Below, one piece after another: positions 43,786 through 52,486 of a DNA stretch of 64,000 nt; within the stretch, counting starts at the first letter, position 1; each line of letters starts with the position of its first letter. Origin of the DNA: Alcaligenaceae bacterium (GTDB lineage: Bacteria; Pseudomonadota; Gammaproteobacteria; Burkholderiales; Burkholderiaceae_B). The notes under the pieces are model-generated. The model saw only the letters and a list, made by a program, of their open reading frames with translations. It ran no database searches and had not been told where the DNA came from. Both the position numbers and the translations under genes were made by a program. The stretch is from positions 186,001 to 250,000 of the forward strand of contig JACCES010000005.1 of the NCBI GenBank assembly GCA_013416455.1, given 5' to 3'.

Positions 43786-45504
43786 TTGAGCACCACATCC
43801 AAGCAAGGGCTGGCCAATGGCCTGACCAACTATGGGGACAAGGATTTTTCTTTGTTCCTGCGGCGCGCCTTTGCCGCCGCGGCGGGCCACTCGCCGGAGA
43901 TGATGTCCCGGCCGGTGATCGGCATCGCCCAGTCGGCAAGCGGCTTCAACCCCTGTCACCGCACGTTTCCGGAGCTGGTGGAAGCCGTGAAGCGCGGGGT
44001 GCTGGTGGCCGGCGGCCTGCCGCTGGATTTTCCCACCATCTCGCTGGGGGAGCCCTTCACGTCGCCCACCACCATGAAGTTCCGCAACCTGATGGCCATG
44101 GATGCGGAAGAAATGATCCGCGCTCAGCCCATGGATGCCGTTGTGCTGATCGGCGGCTGCGACAAAACCGTGCCCGCGCTGCTGATGGGTGCCGCTTCGG
44201 CGAACCGCCCCGCCATCCAGCTGGTTCCCGGGCCGATGCTGCCCATGTCGCACAAGGGCGAACGCCTGGGCGCCTGTACGGATTGCCGGAGGTTCTGGTC
44301 CAAGTACCGGGCCAATGAACTGACGCAGGACCAGATCGACGAGGCGCAGACCAAGCTGGCCACCACGGCCGGCACCTGCGGCGTGATGGGCACCGCCAGC
44401 ACCATGGCTTCGATCGCCGAAGCCCTGGGCATGTCGCTGCCGGGCACGGCGGCCATTCCCGCCGTGCATGCCGACCGCCTGCGCGCGGCCGAGGCCTCGG
44501 GCCGGCAGGCCGTCGCACTGGCGCTCAACCCGATCCGCCCGAGCGACATCATCACGCGGGATTCCGTGGAGAACGCGCTGCGGGTGCTGCTGGCGATAGG
44601 CGGGTCCACCAATGCCATCATCCATCTGACGGCGATTGCGGGCCGGGCGGGTGTCGATGTCTCGCTGCCGCGTCTGAACGAGCTGTCCGATACGACGCCC
44701 GTGCTGGTCAACCTGAAGCCCACCGGCGAGCACTACATGTCCGATCTTTATGCCGCCGGTGGCGTGGGGGCAGTGCTGCGCGAACTCAGGCCGCTGCTCA
44801 ATCTGAATTGCATGACAGTGACCGGCGAAACCCTGGGGCAACGCCTGGATGCGGAAGATACCTGGGTGGACCGCGACGTAGTGCGCAGTTTCAGCGAACC
44901 CTACCGCCCCCAGGGCGGCCTGGTCGCGCTGTTCGGTTCGCTTGCGCCCAATGGCGCCATCATCAAGCGTTCGGCCGCCGATCCCGCCCTGTTCGAACGG
45001 GAAGGGCGGGCGGTGGTCTTCACCTCACTGGAAGACCTGTCGTCGCGCATCGACGATCCCGCGCTGGATGTCGCCGCCGACGATTTCCTGGTGCTGCAGA
45101 ATGCCGGGCCCACCAGCGAAGCGGGGATGCCGGAGGCGGGTTATCTGCCGATTCCCGCCAAACTCGCCCGTGCGGGTGTGAAGGACATGGTGCGCATTTC
45201 GGACGCGCGAATGAGCGGGACCGCCTATGGCACGGTGGTGCTGCATGTTTCGCCCGAAGCGGAAGCCGGCGGGCCCATAGGCCTGGTGCGCACGGGCGAT
45301 CGGATACGGGTTTCGGTCAAGAACCGCCGGATCGACCTGCTCGTAGGCGAAGACGAACTGGCCGAGCGCCGGGCGCGGGCGCCGGCCGGGCGATCGCTGC
45401 CGACACGCGGATACGACAGGCTCTACAGACAGTCCACGCTGCAGGCGGAACACGGCTGCGATTTCGATTTTCTGCGGCCGGACGGGCTCCAGCCACGGGC
45501 TTGA
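43786..45504 (+). CDS. IlvD/Edd-family dehydratase, sugar-acid type
   Basis: A 572-residue Fe-S dehydratase. Cysteines that fit the cluster are Cys57 (ASGFNPCHRT), Cys125 (GGCDKTVPA) and Cys198 (AGTCGVMGT), with an additional CTDC pair at 164-167. The family includes dihydroxyacid dehydratase (IlvD), Edd and aldonate dehydratases such as arabonate or xylonate dehydratase; the LacI-controlled context with Bug, SDR and RraA-like genes favours a sugar acid that is dehydrated to a 2-keto-3-deoxy acid. TTG start 43786 after AAGGAGA. Not a branched-chain biosynthesis operon. Confidence 0.88.
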   Translation: MSTTSKQGLANGLTNYGDKDFSLFLRRAFAAAAGHSPEMMSRPVIGIAQSASGFNPCHRTFPELVEAVKRGVLVAGGLPLDFPTISLGEPFTSPTTMKFRNLMAMDAEEMIRAQPMDAVVLIGGCDKTVPALLMGAASANRPAIQLVPGPMLPMSHKGERLGACTDCRRFWSKYRANELTQDQIDEAQTKLATTAGTCGVMGTASTMASIAEALGMSLPGTAAIPAVHADRLRAAEASGRQAVALALNPIRPSDIITRDSVENALRVLLAIGGSTNAIIHLTAIAGRAGVDVSLPRLNELSDTTPVLVNLKPTGEHYMSDLYAAGGVGAVLRELRPLLNLNCMTVTGETLGQRLDAEDTWVDRDVVRSFSEPYRPQGGLVALFGSLAPNGAIIKRSAADPALFEREGRAVVFTSLEDLSSRIDDPALDVAADDFLVLQNAGPTSEAGMPEAGYLPIPAKLARAGVKDMVRISDARMSGTAYGTVVLHVSPEAEAGGPIGLVRTGDRIRVSVKNRRIDLLVGEDELAERRARAPAGRSLPTRGYDRLYRQSTLQAEHGCDFDFLRPDGLQPRA

Positions 45505-45533
45505 GTGTTTTACGATATCGAACAGGATGGAAA

Positions 45534-46319
45534 ATGGATCTGGAATTGAATGACAAGACCGCCCTGGTGCTGGGCGGGGGCGGCGGCATCGGCCGCGCCG
45601 TTGCGGTGTCGCTGGCAAGGGAAGGGGTGAAGGTGGCGGTTGCCGATATCGATGCCGGCGCGCTGGCTGAAACGGTGAAGGCCGTTCAGGCCGCCGGCGG
45701 CCGGGCGCTGCCCCTGGAATGGAATCTGGGCGAACTTGCCGTTATCGACGAAAACGTCGCCAGGATAGAGGCCGAGTTCGGGCCGGTGGATATTCTGGTG
45801 AACAATACGGGCGGCCCGCCGCCCACACCGGCCGCGGGACAGGATCCCGCGCTCTGGGAAAAGGGTTTTCAATCCATGGTGCTGTCGATCATAAAGATCA
45901 CCGATCGCGTCCTGCCCAATATGCGGGCCCGCAAATGGGGGCGCATCGTCACCAGCGCATCCTCCGGGGTTGTGGCGCCGATTCCCAATCTGGCGATTTC
46001 GAATGCCTTGCGCATGTCTCTGGTCGGATGGTCCAAGAGCCTTGCGCGCGAGGTGGCAAAAGAAGGCATTACCGCCAATATCATTGTGCCGGGGCGCATC
46101 GCCACTGACCGGATCCGGTTTCTGGATCAGGCCAAGGCCGAGCGTGAATCAAGGCCGGTGGAATCCGTCATGGCGGAAAGCACGGCGTCCATTCCGGCGG
46201 GGCGTTACGGCGAGCCGGCCGAATACGCCAATGTGGTGGCCTTTCTGGCCAGTCAGGCCGCGTCATATGTCACCGGCGCGACCATCCGCGTGGACGGCGG
46301 CCTGATTGCGAGCGTCTAG
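45534..46319 (+). CDS. Atypical short-chain dehydrogenase (BKR-like, no catalytic Tyr)
   Basis: A 261-residue SDR with normal NAD loop LVLGGGGGIGRAVA and NNTGG motif, and Ser in SASSG. The expected YxxxK is not present: alignment back from GWSKSL places SNALR where a canonical SDR has Y-x-x-x-K (Tyr to Ser, Lys to Arg). A subgroup of BKR-like SDRs is known to lack the perfect catalytic tetrad. In this operon it may act on a sugar-acid intermediate or be a different kind of reductase. ATG 45534 preceded by AGGATGGAA. Confidence 0.83.
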   Translation: MDLELNDKTALVLGGGGGIGRAVAVSLAREGVKVAVADIDAGALAETVKAVQAAGGRALPLEWNLGELAVIDENVARIEAEFGPVDILVNNTGGPPPTPAAGQDPALWEKGFQSMVLSIIKITDRVLPNMRARKWGRIVTSASSGVVAPIPNLAISNALRMSLVGWSKSLAREVAKEGITANIIVPGRIATDRIRFLDQAKAERESRPVESVMAESTASIPAGRYGEPAEYANVVAFLASQAASYVTGATIRVDGGLIASV

Positions 46320-46321
46320 GG

Positions 46322-46372
46322 CCTGTTTGATTGTTCCCGCATGGATATCCGGATCAGCCAAACAGGACACCA
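46322..46372 (+). repeat. Dispersed palindromic repeat C, copy 2
   Basis: CCTGTTTGATTGTTCC (46322-46337) pairs imperfectly with GGATCAGCCAAACAGG (46351-46366), followed by ACACCAG. It is just downstream of the SDR stop and about 100 bp before the RraA-like start. Same family as copies at 49367 and 25421. Confidence 0.65.
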
Positions 46373-46423
46373 GGCAGCTGCCCCGACCGAAAATACACTA
46401 AAGGCTGTTGGCCGGAGTGCTTC

Positions 46424-46450
46424 GCGCTCGAATGGTTCAGAGCTTTCATA
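46424..46450 (+). repeat. Solo end of MITE-like element B
   Basis: CGCTCGAATGGTTCAGAGCTT resembles the right terminal part of element B (compare CGCTCGAAT..TTCAGAGC at 50313-50332 and, reversed, 54457-54473). A full element is not present. Confidence 0.5.
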
Positions 46451-46467
46451 ATTTCAGGGAATTGATC

Positions 46468-47178
46468 ATGTCCGATGACACCGAAATCTTTCAGGCGCTC
46501 AGCCGCGTGTCGACCGCCACCATTACGACGATCCTGCTCAAGAAAGGATTGCGCAATATATGGATGCGCGGCGTGGCGCCGCTCAAGCCGGGGCAGCCGC
46601 GCCAGGTCGGCAGGGCATTCACCTTGCGCTTCATCCCCGCTCGTGAAGACCTCGCCACGCCCGCCGCCTGGTCCTCGCCCGTCTCGACACGCGCCGCCGT
46701 GGAAGCCATGGCGCCGGGAAGCATCGTCGTGGTGGATGCCATGGGCAACACGGATGCCGGAATCTTCGGTGACATCCTGTGCGAAAGAATGGCCCGGCGC
46801 GGAGTCCGGGCGCTGATAACCGACGGCGCGATCCGTGATCTGGACGGGGTCCATGCCTCATCATTGCCCGTGTGGGCCCGGGGTGTTTCCGCTCCTCCCG
46901 CGATCGCGGCGCTGACTTTCGTCGGCTGGGATGATCCCGTCGGCTGCGGCGGCGTGGCGGTGTTTCCGAATGATCTGATCGTGGCGGACAACGACGGCGC
47001 GGTCGTCATTCCCGATGCGCTGCTCCCGGACGTGCTCGAACAGGGCGGGGACCAGGAAGATCTCGAAGCCTGGATAGTGAGTGAAGTCGAAAAGGGGGCG
47101 GCGTTGCCCGGCCTGTATCCACCCAGCGAGGAAACGCTGGCCCGCTATCAAAAGGACAGGGGCGGAAGAAAAGTCTGA
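46468..47178 (+). CDS. RraA-like protein (dimethylmenaquinone methyltransferase/HMG aldolase family)
   Basis: A 236-residue RraA-family protein. The loop EAMAPGSIVVVDAMGNTDAGIFGDILCERMARRGVRALITDGAIRDLDGV contains the family GD-x-x-C/A and GxxRDxD site (here GAIRDLDG, the Arg-Asp pair). As for other members, aldolase activity on a 4-hydroxy-2-oxo acid is likely, which suits a product of a sugar-acid dehydratase. ATG 46468 follows CAGGGAATTGATC. Last gene of the LacI-facing block, separated from the SDR by 150 bp that hold repeats B and C. Confidence 0.83.
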   Translation: MSDDTEIFQALSRVSTATITTILLKKGLRNIWMRGVAPLKPGQPRQVGRAFTLRFIPAREDLATPAAWSSPVSTRAAVEAMAPGSIVVVDAMGNTDAGIFGDILCERMARRGVRALITDGAIRDLDGVHASSLPVWARGVSAPPAIAALTFVGWDDPVGCGGVAVFPNDLIVADNDGAVVIPDALLPDVLEQGGDQEDLEAWIVSEVEKGAALPGLYPPSEETLARYQKDRGGRKV

Positions 47179-47456
47179 ATCGCGCGTAAATGCCTCTTCG
47201 ATCATGCCGGTTTTGCCTGGGCAAGGCTATCGTGTTTCCAGGAGGATGGTGTCTGAAATAGCGAAGCATTTGCATTTATATATAAGGAAAATGATGGAGA
47301 AAAAGGTTTTGCATGCTTCGCCCGCATCAAACTGGGCATGAAATGCAATATAAGGCGCGCGGCCAATTGAGCTTCGTCTGACAAGACGCCATATATCAGC
47401 AACGGCGGCTGATTTCCATGTAAGCTACTTCTCAAAAAAGCTTGGAGAAGCATGCG

Positions 47457-49316
47457 ATGGTGTCCTGGCTGCACCACCTTGGCAAACGGTCGAATTTGAT
47501 AATCGCATCGGTGTGCGCCGTTGTGATTCTCGGCACCTGGCTCGCCACACTGCAGCGCATTGCTTCCGAACGCGAGCAGGCGATGGATGCCGTCATGAAT
47601 TCCAATTCGAACCTGGCCATTGCTTTTGAACAGCAGGTGGTCCGCACCTTTAGGGCGGCGGAACAGGTTGCGACTTTCGTGCGCGATCAATATGCGCGGC
47701 AAGGCCCCGGGATCGATCTGCGGGAATGGGTCGAGCGCGGCATCATCCGGGAAACGATGTTCACCATCATCAGTGTGGTGGATGAATCGGGCAATATCGT
47801 CAGCAGCAGCCTCGGCGCCGCGTCGGTGAACTATTCCGACCGCGAATTCTTCGTGGCGCAGCGCGAAGCCGCAAGCGACGAGCTGTTCGTGAACCCGCCC
47901 GTCGTGGGCCGTCTTTCCGGCGCGGCGAGAATCCCCATGTCCCTGCGTGTTTCCCATCCCGACGGAAGCTTCGGCGGCGTGGTGGTGATGTCGGTGGATC
48001 CCGATAATTTCACGGATTTCTATCGTCATGCCGACTTGGGCGGCCGGGGCTTGCTGGAACTCGCCGGCCTGGACGGCGTGGTCAGGGGGCGCAGAATAGG
48101 CCAGGGGAGCGATTCCGGCCAGGATGTCACCCGCCTGGCCTGGTTCCAGCGGCAGCCGCTGGCTCCATCGGGCAGCTTCGTCGATGACGGCGCCGCGCTG
48201 GATGGCGTGGCGCGCATCGTCAGCTACCGCAGCCTGATGGACTATCCGATGATGGTGACCGTGGGCACCGCCTATGCCGACGAACTGGCGCCGGCCACGC
48301 AGCGGCGGGCGTATTATCTGGCGGCCGCCAGCGTCGTTTCGGGCGTCCTGCCGGTCTTCGCGTGGCTGCTCATGTCGCTGCTGGCGCGCCAGCGCGCCGC
48401 GTCCGATGCCCTGTTGTCCAGCGAGGCCCTGTACCGGGCCACCTTTCATCAAGCGGCCACCGGCATCGCCCACATCGCGCCGGACGGCCGCATTCTCGGC
48501 ATGAACGAGAAGTTCTGCCACATGCTGGGCTACAGCGCGGATGAACTCCGCGCACGCACCATATTCGAACTGAGCGACGCCGATACCCACCATGCGGTAC
48601 GGCAGTTGATGAGGCATTGCCTGTCGGCGGCTTCCCCGGCTTTTTCCGCCGAAATCGAAAAGCCATACCGGCGCAAGGACGGTTCCATCCTGTGGGTGTG
48701 CGAAGCGCTCGGGGTGGTCAGGGACAGCCAGGGCAGGCCGGATTTCCTCGTGGCGGTGACACAGGACATCACCGCCCGCAAGGAACTCGAAGCGCGCCTG
48801 TCGCACGACGCCCTGCACGATGCGCTGACGGGTCTGCCCAATCGCACCCTGTTCCAGGACAGGCTCATCCAGGTGATGGAGTCGTCGCGCCGGCATGGCA
48901 GGCTGGCGGCGGTTCTTTATCTGGATCTGGATGGGTTCAAGGAAATCAATGACAGCCATGGTCATGCGATCGGGGACATGCTGCTGCAGGAGGTCGCGCA
49001 GCGCCTGAGAAACAGCATGCGCATCGAAGACACGGTGGCCCGTTTCGGCGGCGATGAGTTCGGTATCGTGCTGGATACGATCATGAGCGCCGGCGACGGC
49101 GAGCTGGTTGGCGCCAAAATCGTCGAGGCGCTGTCGAGGCCTTATGAGATCGAGGGAATCACGATCAGAATTTCGGCCAGCGTGGGCGCCGCGGTATTTC
49201 CCACTCACGGCCAGGATGTCCGCGGCCTGGTCTCTCATGCCGATGCCGCCATGTACGAGGCCAAGAAGAAAGGAAAGATGGGAACGGCGGCGGCCGAGGT
49301 GCCCGGCCGCCCCTGA
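47457..49316 (+). CDS. Membrane diguanylate cyclase: sensor, PAS, GGDEF
   Basis: A 619-residue signalling protein. A first membrane segment (about 14-33) and a second (about 280-300) enclose a periplasmic sensor of roughly 245 residues of the dCache/CHASE type. A PAS domain follows (about 330-435, FHQAATGIAHIAPDGRILGMNEKF), then a GGDEF domain: HDALTGLPNRTLFQDRL, DLDGFKEINDSHGHAIGD and the active site RFGGDEFGIVL. The inhibitory I-site RxxD is present as RIED, five residues before GGDEF, so product feedback is likely. No EAL domain. It makes c-di-GMP. ATG 47457 has GGAG upstream; a TTG at 47442 is possible. Confidence 0.88.
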   Translation: MVSWLHHLGKRSNLIIASVCAVVILGTWLATLQRIASEREQAMDAVMNSNSNLAIAFEQQVVRTFRAAEQVATFVRDQYARQGPGIDLREWVERGIIRETMFTIISVVDESGNIVSSSLGAASVNYSDREFFVAQREAASDELFVNPPVVGRLSGAARIPMSLRVSHPDGSFGGVVVMSVDPDNFTDFYRHADLGGRGLLELAGLDGVVRGRRIGQGSDSGQDVTRLAWFQRQPLAPSGSFVDDGAALDGVARIVSYRSLMDYPMMVTVGTAYADELAPATQRRAYYLAAASVVSGVLPVFAWLLMSLLARQRAASDALLSSEALYRATFHQAATGIAHIAPDGRILGMNEKFCHMLGYSADELRARTIFELSDADTHHAVRQLMRHCLSAASPAFSAEIEKPYRRKDGSILWVCEALGVVRDSQGRPDFLVAVTQDITARKELEARLSHDALHDALTGLPNRTLFQDRLIQVMESSRRHGRLAAVLYLDLDGFKEINDSHGHAIGDMLLQEVAQRLRNSMRIEDTVARFGGDEFGIVLDTIMSAGDGELVGAKIVEALSRPYEIEGITIRISASVGAAVFPTHGQDVRGLVSHADAAMYEAKKKGKMGTAAAEVPGRP

Positions 49317-49366
49317 CTCCGCGCAGTGTCCGCGGGGAAAGGTATGATCACGGAAGCCCGAGCGTC

Positions 49367-49418
49367 CCGCTCGGTTGGTTCGTGCATGGATATTCGGATC
49401 AACCAAACGGGACACTGG
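49367..49418 (+). repeat. Dispersed palindromic repeat C, copy 3
   Basis: CCCGCTCGGTTGGTTC (49367-49382) pairs imperfectly with GATCAACCAAACGGG (49398-49412), centre GTGCATGGATATTCG. It lies 30 bp before the isochorismatase-like gene. Copies 2 and 3 both precede a gene at short range, so they could carry promoters. Confidence 0.65.
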
Positions 49419-49447
49419 ATCATCCCTCTTTTCAAAGGAAGCTTGAC

Positions 49448-50026
49448 ATGACTTCGCTGTATCTGGTTCTTGATATGCAGAACGATCTTGTGCACGCCGA
49501 TGGCCCGAATGGCAAATCATCGCTGGGCGAGCAGGTGGCGGCACGCAGCATCCTTCCCAAGACCCGTGCCGCCATTGAAAAGGCGCGGCGGGCCGGCGTG
49601 CGGGTCGGTTTCGTCACGGTGGGCTTTTCGCCGGACTACCGCGAATGTCCCCGCGAGTCGCCGGTCTTCAAGGGTGCGCCGGACGCCGGCATATTCAAGC
49701 TCGATTCATGGGGCACCGAGGTCCACCCCGACCTTCCGCAACAGGAGGGCGATCTGCATGTGGTCAAGCATCGTGTCAGTCCGTTCTATGCCACTTCGCT
49801 GATGGCGCAATTGCGGGCGTTGAACATCGAGCGCATCTACTGTTCGGGTGTGTCGACGCAGGCGGTGGTGCAGGCCACGGTGCGCGATGCGCACGACCGC
49901 GATTATGAAGTGGTGCTGCTCGAAGACTGTTGCGCGGCACATGGCGCCGAAGAACATGAAAACTCGGTGAAGAGCCTGCGCATGTTCTGCACCGTAACGA
50001 CATCCGACGAAGTCGTGTTCTCCTGA
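49448..50026 (+). CDS. Isochorismatase-like hydrolase lacking the catalytic cysteine
   Basis: A 192-residue isochorismatase-family protein. Asp9 in VLDMQND and Lys107 in VVKHRVSPF are in place, but the usual cysteine of GVxTNxCV is replaced: IYCSGVSTQAVVQATVRDA has Val140 at that position. It is therefore not a standard cysteine-type nicotinamidase or carbamoyl hydrolase, but a non-cysteine member like true isochorismatase (EntB, which also lacks the Cys), or has another chemistry. ATG 49448 after AAAGGAAG. A clear Rho-independent terminator follows, so it is transcribed alone. Confidence 0.85.
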   Translation: MTSLYLVLDMQNDLVHADGPNGKSSLGEQVAARSILPKTRAAIEKARRAGVRVGFVTVGFSPDYRECPRESPVFKGAPDAGIFKLDSWGTEVHPDLPQQEGDLHVVKHRVSPFYATSLMAQLRALNIERIYCSGVSTQAVVQATVRDAHDRDYEVVLLEDCCAAHGAEEHENSVKSLRMFCTVTTSDEVVFS

Positions 50027-50049
50027 TCCTCGCCCGCATGGCGGCCTGA

Positions 50050-50079
50050 AAAGAGAGCCCGGGCGGCTCTCTTTGTTTT
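50050..50079 (+). terminator. Rho-independent terminator of the isochorismatase-like gene
   Basis: AAAGAGAGCC (50050-50059), loop CGGGC, GGCTCTCTTT (50065-50074), then TGTTTT-type tail; a 10-bp perfect stem with U tail, 24 bp after the stop codon. Confidence 0.85.
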
Positions 50080-50538
50080 GGCCGCGCGGCTGCGCGCAAG
50101 CCTCGTTGTTCACGACAAGATCGAGAGGCGCCATATCAATGCGGTGCGGTGACTTGTTCAGAGCTTAATAATAATTAAATTAATCTCAATAGTCGGCGTG
50201 AATGGCATGCAGTATGCTGAACAGCACCCATTCCTGGGTTCATCGCAATGGACAGGCATGCCGCCGGCCTTCCGGGCGCACGCATAACATCAATAAAGAA
50301 GGCAATTTTACCGCTCGAATCATTCAGAGCTTCCTTAATCCGGCAGCCTGTCCGGGCCGTTGCAATCACATTCACTTAAAGGAGAGGATGCCGAAAAAGG
50401 TGAGCAATTCGGATTCACGGAAGCGATGGCGAGTATCGGCCGGCTCAAGGGCCGGCCCAATCATGGATATCCGCGATCATTCCCACGGGGCGGAAGTCTC
50501 TGAATCCGATCACCAGAGGGTATCCATACGAGACGATC
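50080..50538. other. Gene-free region upstream of Bug gene
   Basis: No credible gene between the terminator at 50050-50079 and the Bug start at 50539. It holds the degraded A/B repeat, another solo B end at 50308-50339 (TTTACCGCTCGAATCATTCAG..CTTCCTTAA), an AT-rich patch (AATAATAATTAAATTAATC near 50167-50187) that may carry a promoter, and a weak partial copy of repeat C (CATGGATATCCGCGATCATT near 50463). Nothing else seen. Confidence 0.55.
50093..50166. repeat. Degraded repeat A joined to an end of element B
   Basis: GCGCAAGCCTCGTTGTTCAC and later CAATGCGG match repeat A (42457-42515), and GTGACTTGTTCAGAGCTT (50149-50166) is a right end of element B, the same pairing as inside the Bug gene at 42444-42739. 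The rest of the B element is missing. Confidence 0.5.
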
Positions 50539-51516
50539 ATGATTCGAGCAAAAAACGCCATCCGGAATCTGGTTCGCTGTACCATCGCCGGAGCGATGAC
50601 GGCATTCATGTGGGCCGCTCACGCGGCGGATTTCCCATCACGGCCCCTCACCCTCGTCGTTCCCTATCCCGCCGGCAGCGCGACGGACAATGTGGGAAGG
50701 CCTCTGGCACAGGCATTGCAGAAGAATCTGGGCGAAAATGTCGTGGTGCTGAACCGCGCCGGCGCGCAGGGGACAATAGGCGCCAATCACGCGGCGCGAA
50801 GCGACCCCGACGGCTATACGCTGTTGCTGGCGTCGACCACGATGTTCGCCGGCGACAGCCTGTTCAAAAGCCTTCCTTATGATCCGATAAAGAGCTTCGA
50901 ACCCATTGCGGGAATCGGCTCGACTTCCATGATGTTCATGGTCAGGGAAGACTCGCCCTATAAAACCATCGAAGACCTGATCGCGGCGGTCAAATCCAAA
51001 GGCGATTCCATCAATATCGGTTTCGGCGCGGCCAGCGCCCAGGTCGTGATCGCCATGTTCACGGAAGAAACCAAGGGCAGTGTCACCCCGGTGAGTTACG
51101 GCGGCACGCCGCAGGCCCTGAATGACCTGATCGGCGGCCAGATACCCGTGGCCGTGGTCGATATCGGTAATGGCGTCGCCCAGATGAACAGCGGGCGCCT
51201 GCGCGCCCTGGCCATTTCGGCCCGGGCCCGGAGCGATGCCGCGCCCGATGTGCCGGCGCTGTCCGAATCGCTGCCGGGCGCCGCCCTCGAAACCATTATT
51301 GCGGTGATCGGGCCGGCGGGCATTCCGCAACCGGTGGTTGAACGGTTGAACCGTGCTTTCCTCGAAGTGATGGAAACGCCCGAAATCAGGCAGAGCTTCA
51401 AGGCCACCACGACGGAAATCCAGCCGCTTTCCACCGCCGAACTGGTCAAGCTGCTGGAAAACGACCTGCCGCGCTGGCATGAACTCATCAAGGCGGCCGG
51501 TATCGAGCCGCAGTAA
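50539..51516 (+). CDS. Bug/TctC-family periplasmic binding protein
   Basis: A 325-residue Bug protein. The signal peptide runs to about residue 30 (MWAAHAA), followed by DFPSRPLTLVVPYPAGSATD, the family's first ligand loop. It ends LIKAAGIEPQ. Its relatives in this window are the gene at 58483 (FPLKDF.. / GLASTSMMLMVR versus GIGSTSMMFMVR) rather than the duplicated pair, so it may belong functionally to the LysR-governed cluster next door. No clear copy of the LysR dyad is seen in its promoter. It converges on the SDR gene at 51566. Confidence 0.9.
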   Translation: MIRAKNAIRNLVRCTIAGAMTAFMWAAHAADFPSRPLTLVVPYPAGSATDNVGRPLAQALQKNLGENVVVLNRAGAQGTIGANHAARSDPDGYTLLLASTTMFAGDSLFKSLPYDPIKSFEPIAGIGSTSMMFMVREDSPYKTIEDLIAAVKSKGDSINIGFGAASAQVVIAMFTEETKGSVTPVSYGGTPQALNDLIGGQIPVAVVDIGNGVAQMNSGRLRALAISARARSDAAPDVPALSESLPGAALETIIAVIGPAGIPQPVVERLNRAFLEVMETPEIRQSFKATTTEIQPLSTAELVKLLENDLPRWHELIKAAGIEPQ

Positions 51517-51565
51517 GAGGGAAGGGGAACGGAGGCTCCGGCCCGCCGGCCGGAGCACTCTGGAA

Positions 51566-52486
51566 TTACACGGGATCCCAGTCGAAAACGTCTTGCGACC
51601 GATCCAGCTTGTAGAAGGATGGCCGCAGGGCGGGGATGACGCGTTCCGCGACGCTTTGAGGCGTCCAGCCTTCCGCGGTGTGCATGCCGCGCAGCGGGCG
51701 CATCTGACTCATAAGGAAAATTTCATTGGCGCGCACGGAAAATATCTGCCCGCTTACGTCGGCGGCCTGATCGCTTGCCAGAAACACCGCCAGGGGCGCG
51801 ATCTTGCTGGTTTCCATTTTCTGCAGGCGTTCGACACGCGCCTTTTGTTCGGGCGTTTCGGTCGGCATGGCGCCGATCATGCGGCTCCAGGCGAAGGGCG
51901 ATATGCAGTTGGAACGCACATTGAACCTCGCCATGTCCATGGCGATGGATTTGGACAGCGCCGCGACCCCCAGCTTGGCGGCGGAATAGTTGGCCTGCCC
52001 GAGGTTGCCGATCAGGCCGGACGTGGACACCATGTGGATGTACGAGCCGGACTGCTGTTCCTTGAAGTGGGGCGCGGCGGCTCGCGAAACATAGAAGGCG
52101 CCATTCAGGTGCACGTCGATCACGGCACGCCATTCGTCCACGCTCATATTGTGGAAGTAGCGGTCGCGCAGAATGCCGGCGTTGTTGATGACGCAGTCGA
52201 GCCGGCCGAAGGTTTCGACGGCCTGGGCGACCATGCGGTTGGCGGCTTCCCAGTCGGCCACGCTGTCGCCGTTGGCCACCGCCACGCCGCCGGCGGCTTT
52301 GATCTCGTCCACCACGCTCTGGGCACGTGAAATATCCCGCCCTTCGCCGTTCACCGTGGCGCCCAGGTCGTTCACCACCACCCGCGCGCCTTCCCGAGCC
52401 AGGGCGATGGCGAAGTCGCGGCCGATGCCGCCCCCGGCGCCGGTGACCAGCACGACCTTGTCCTTGACGAAGCCGCCGGCGCTCAT
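51566..52486 (-). CDS. Short-chain dehydrogenase (3-hydroxyacyl-CoA/3-oxoacyl type)
   Basis: A 306-residue classical SDR. NAD loop VLVTGAGGGIGRDFA, NNAG, catalytic Ser in MVSTSG, and Y-S-A-A-K in QANYSAAKLG are all present. The N-terminal layout (KDKVVLVTGAGGGIGRDFAIALAREGARVVVNDLGA) and about 50-residue C-terminal extension resemble the multifunctional-enzyme type-2 (3-hydroxyacyl-CoA dehydrogenase) subgroup, so a 3-hydroxyacyl-CoA or related alcohol is plausible. The ATG overlaps the citryl-CoA lyase stop in ATGA. Second gene of the lyase-SDR operon. Confidence 0.88.
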   Translation of the reverse strand: MSAGGFVKDKVVLVTGAGGGIGRDFAIALAREGARVVVNDLGATVNGEGRDISRAQSVVDEIKAAGGVAVANGDSVADWEAANRMVAQAVETFGRLDCVINNAGILRDRYFHNMSVDEWRAVIDVHLNGAFYVSRAAAPHFKEQQSGSYIHMVSTSGLIGNLGQANYSAAKLGVAALSKSIAMDMARFNVRSNCISPFAWSRMIGAMPTETPEQKARVERLQKMETSKIAPLAVFLASDQAADVSGQIFSVRANEIFLMSQMRPLRGMHTAEGWTPQSVAERVIPALRPSFYKLDRSQDVFDWDPV

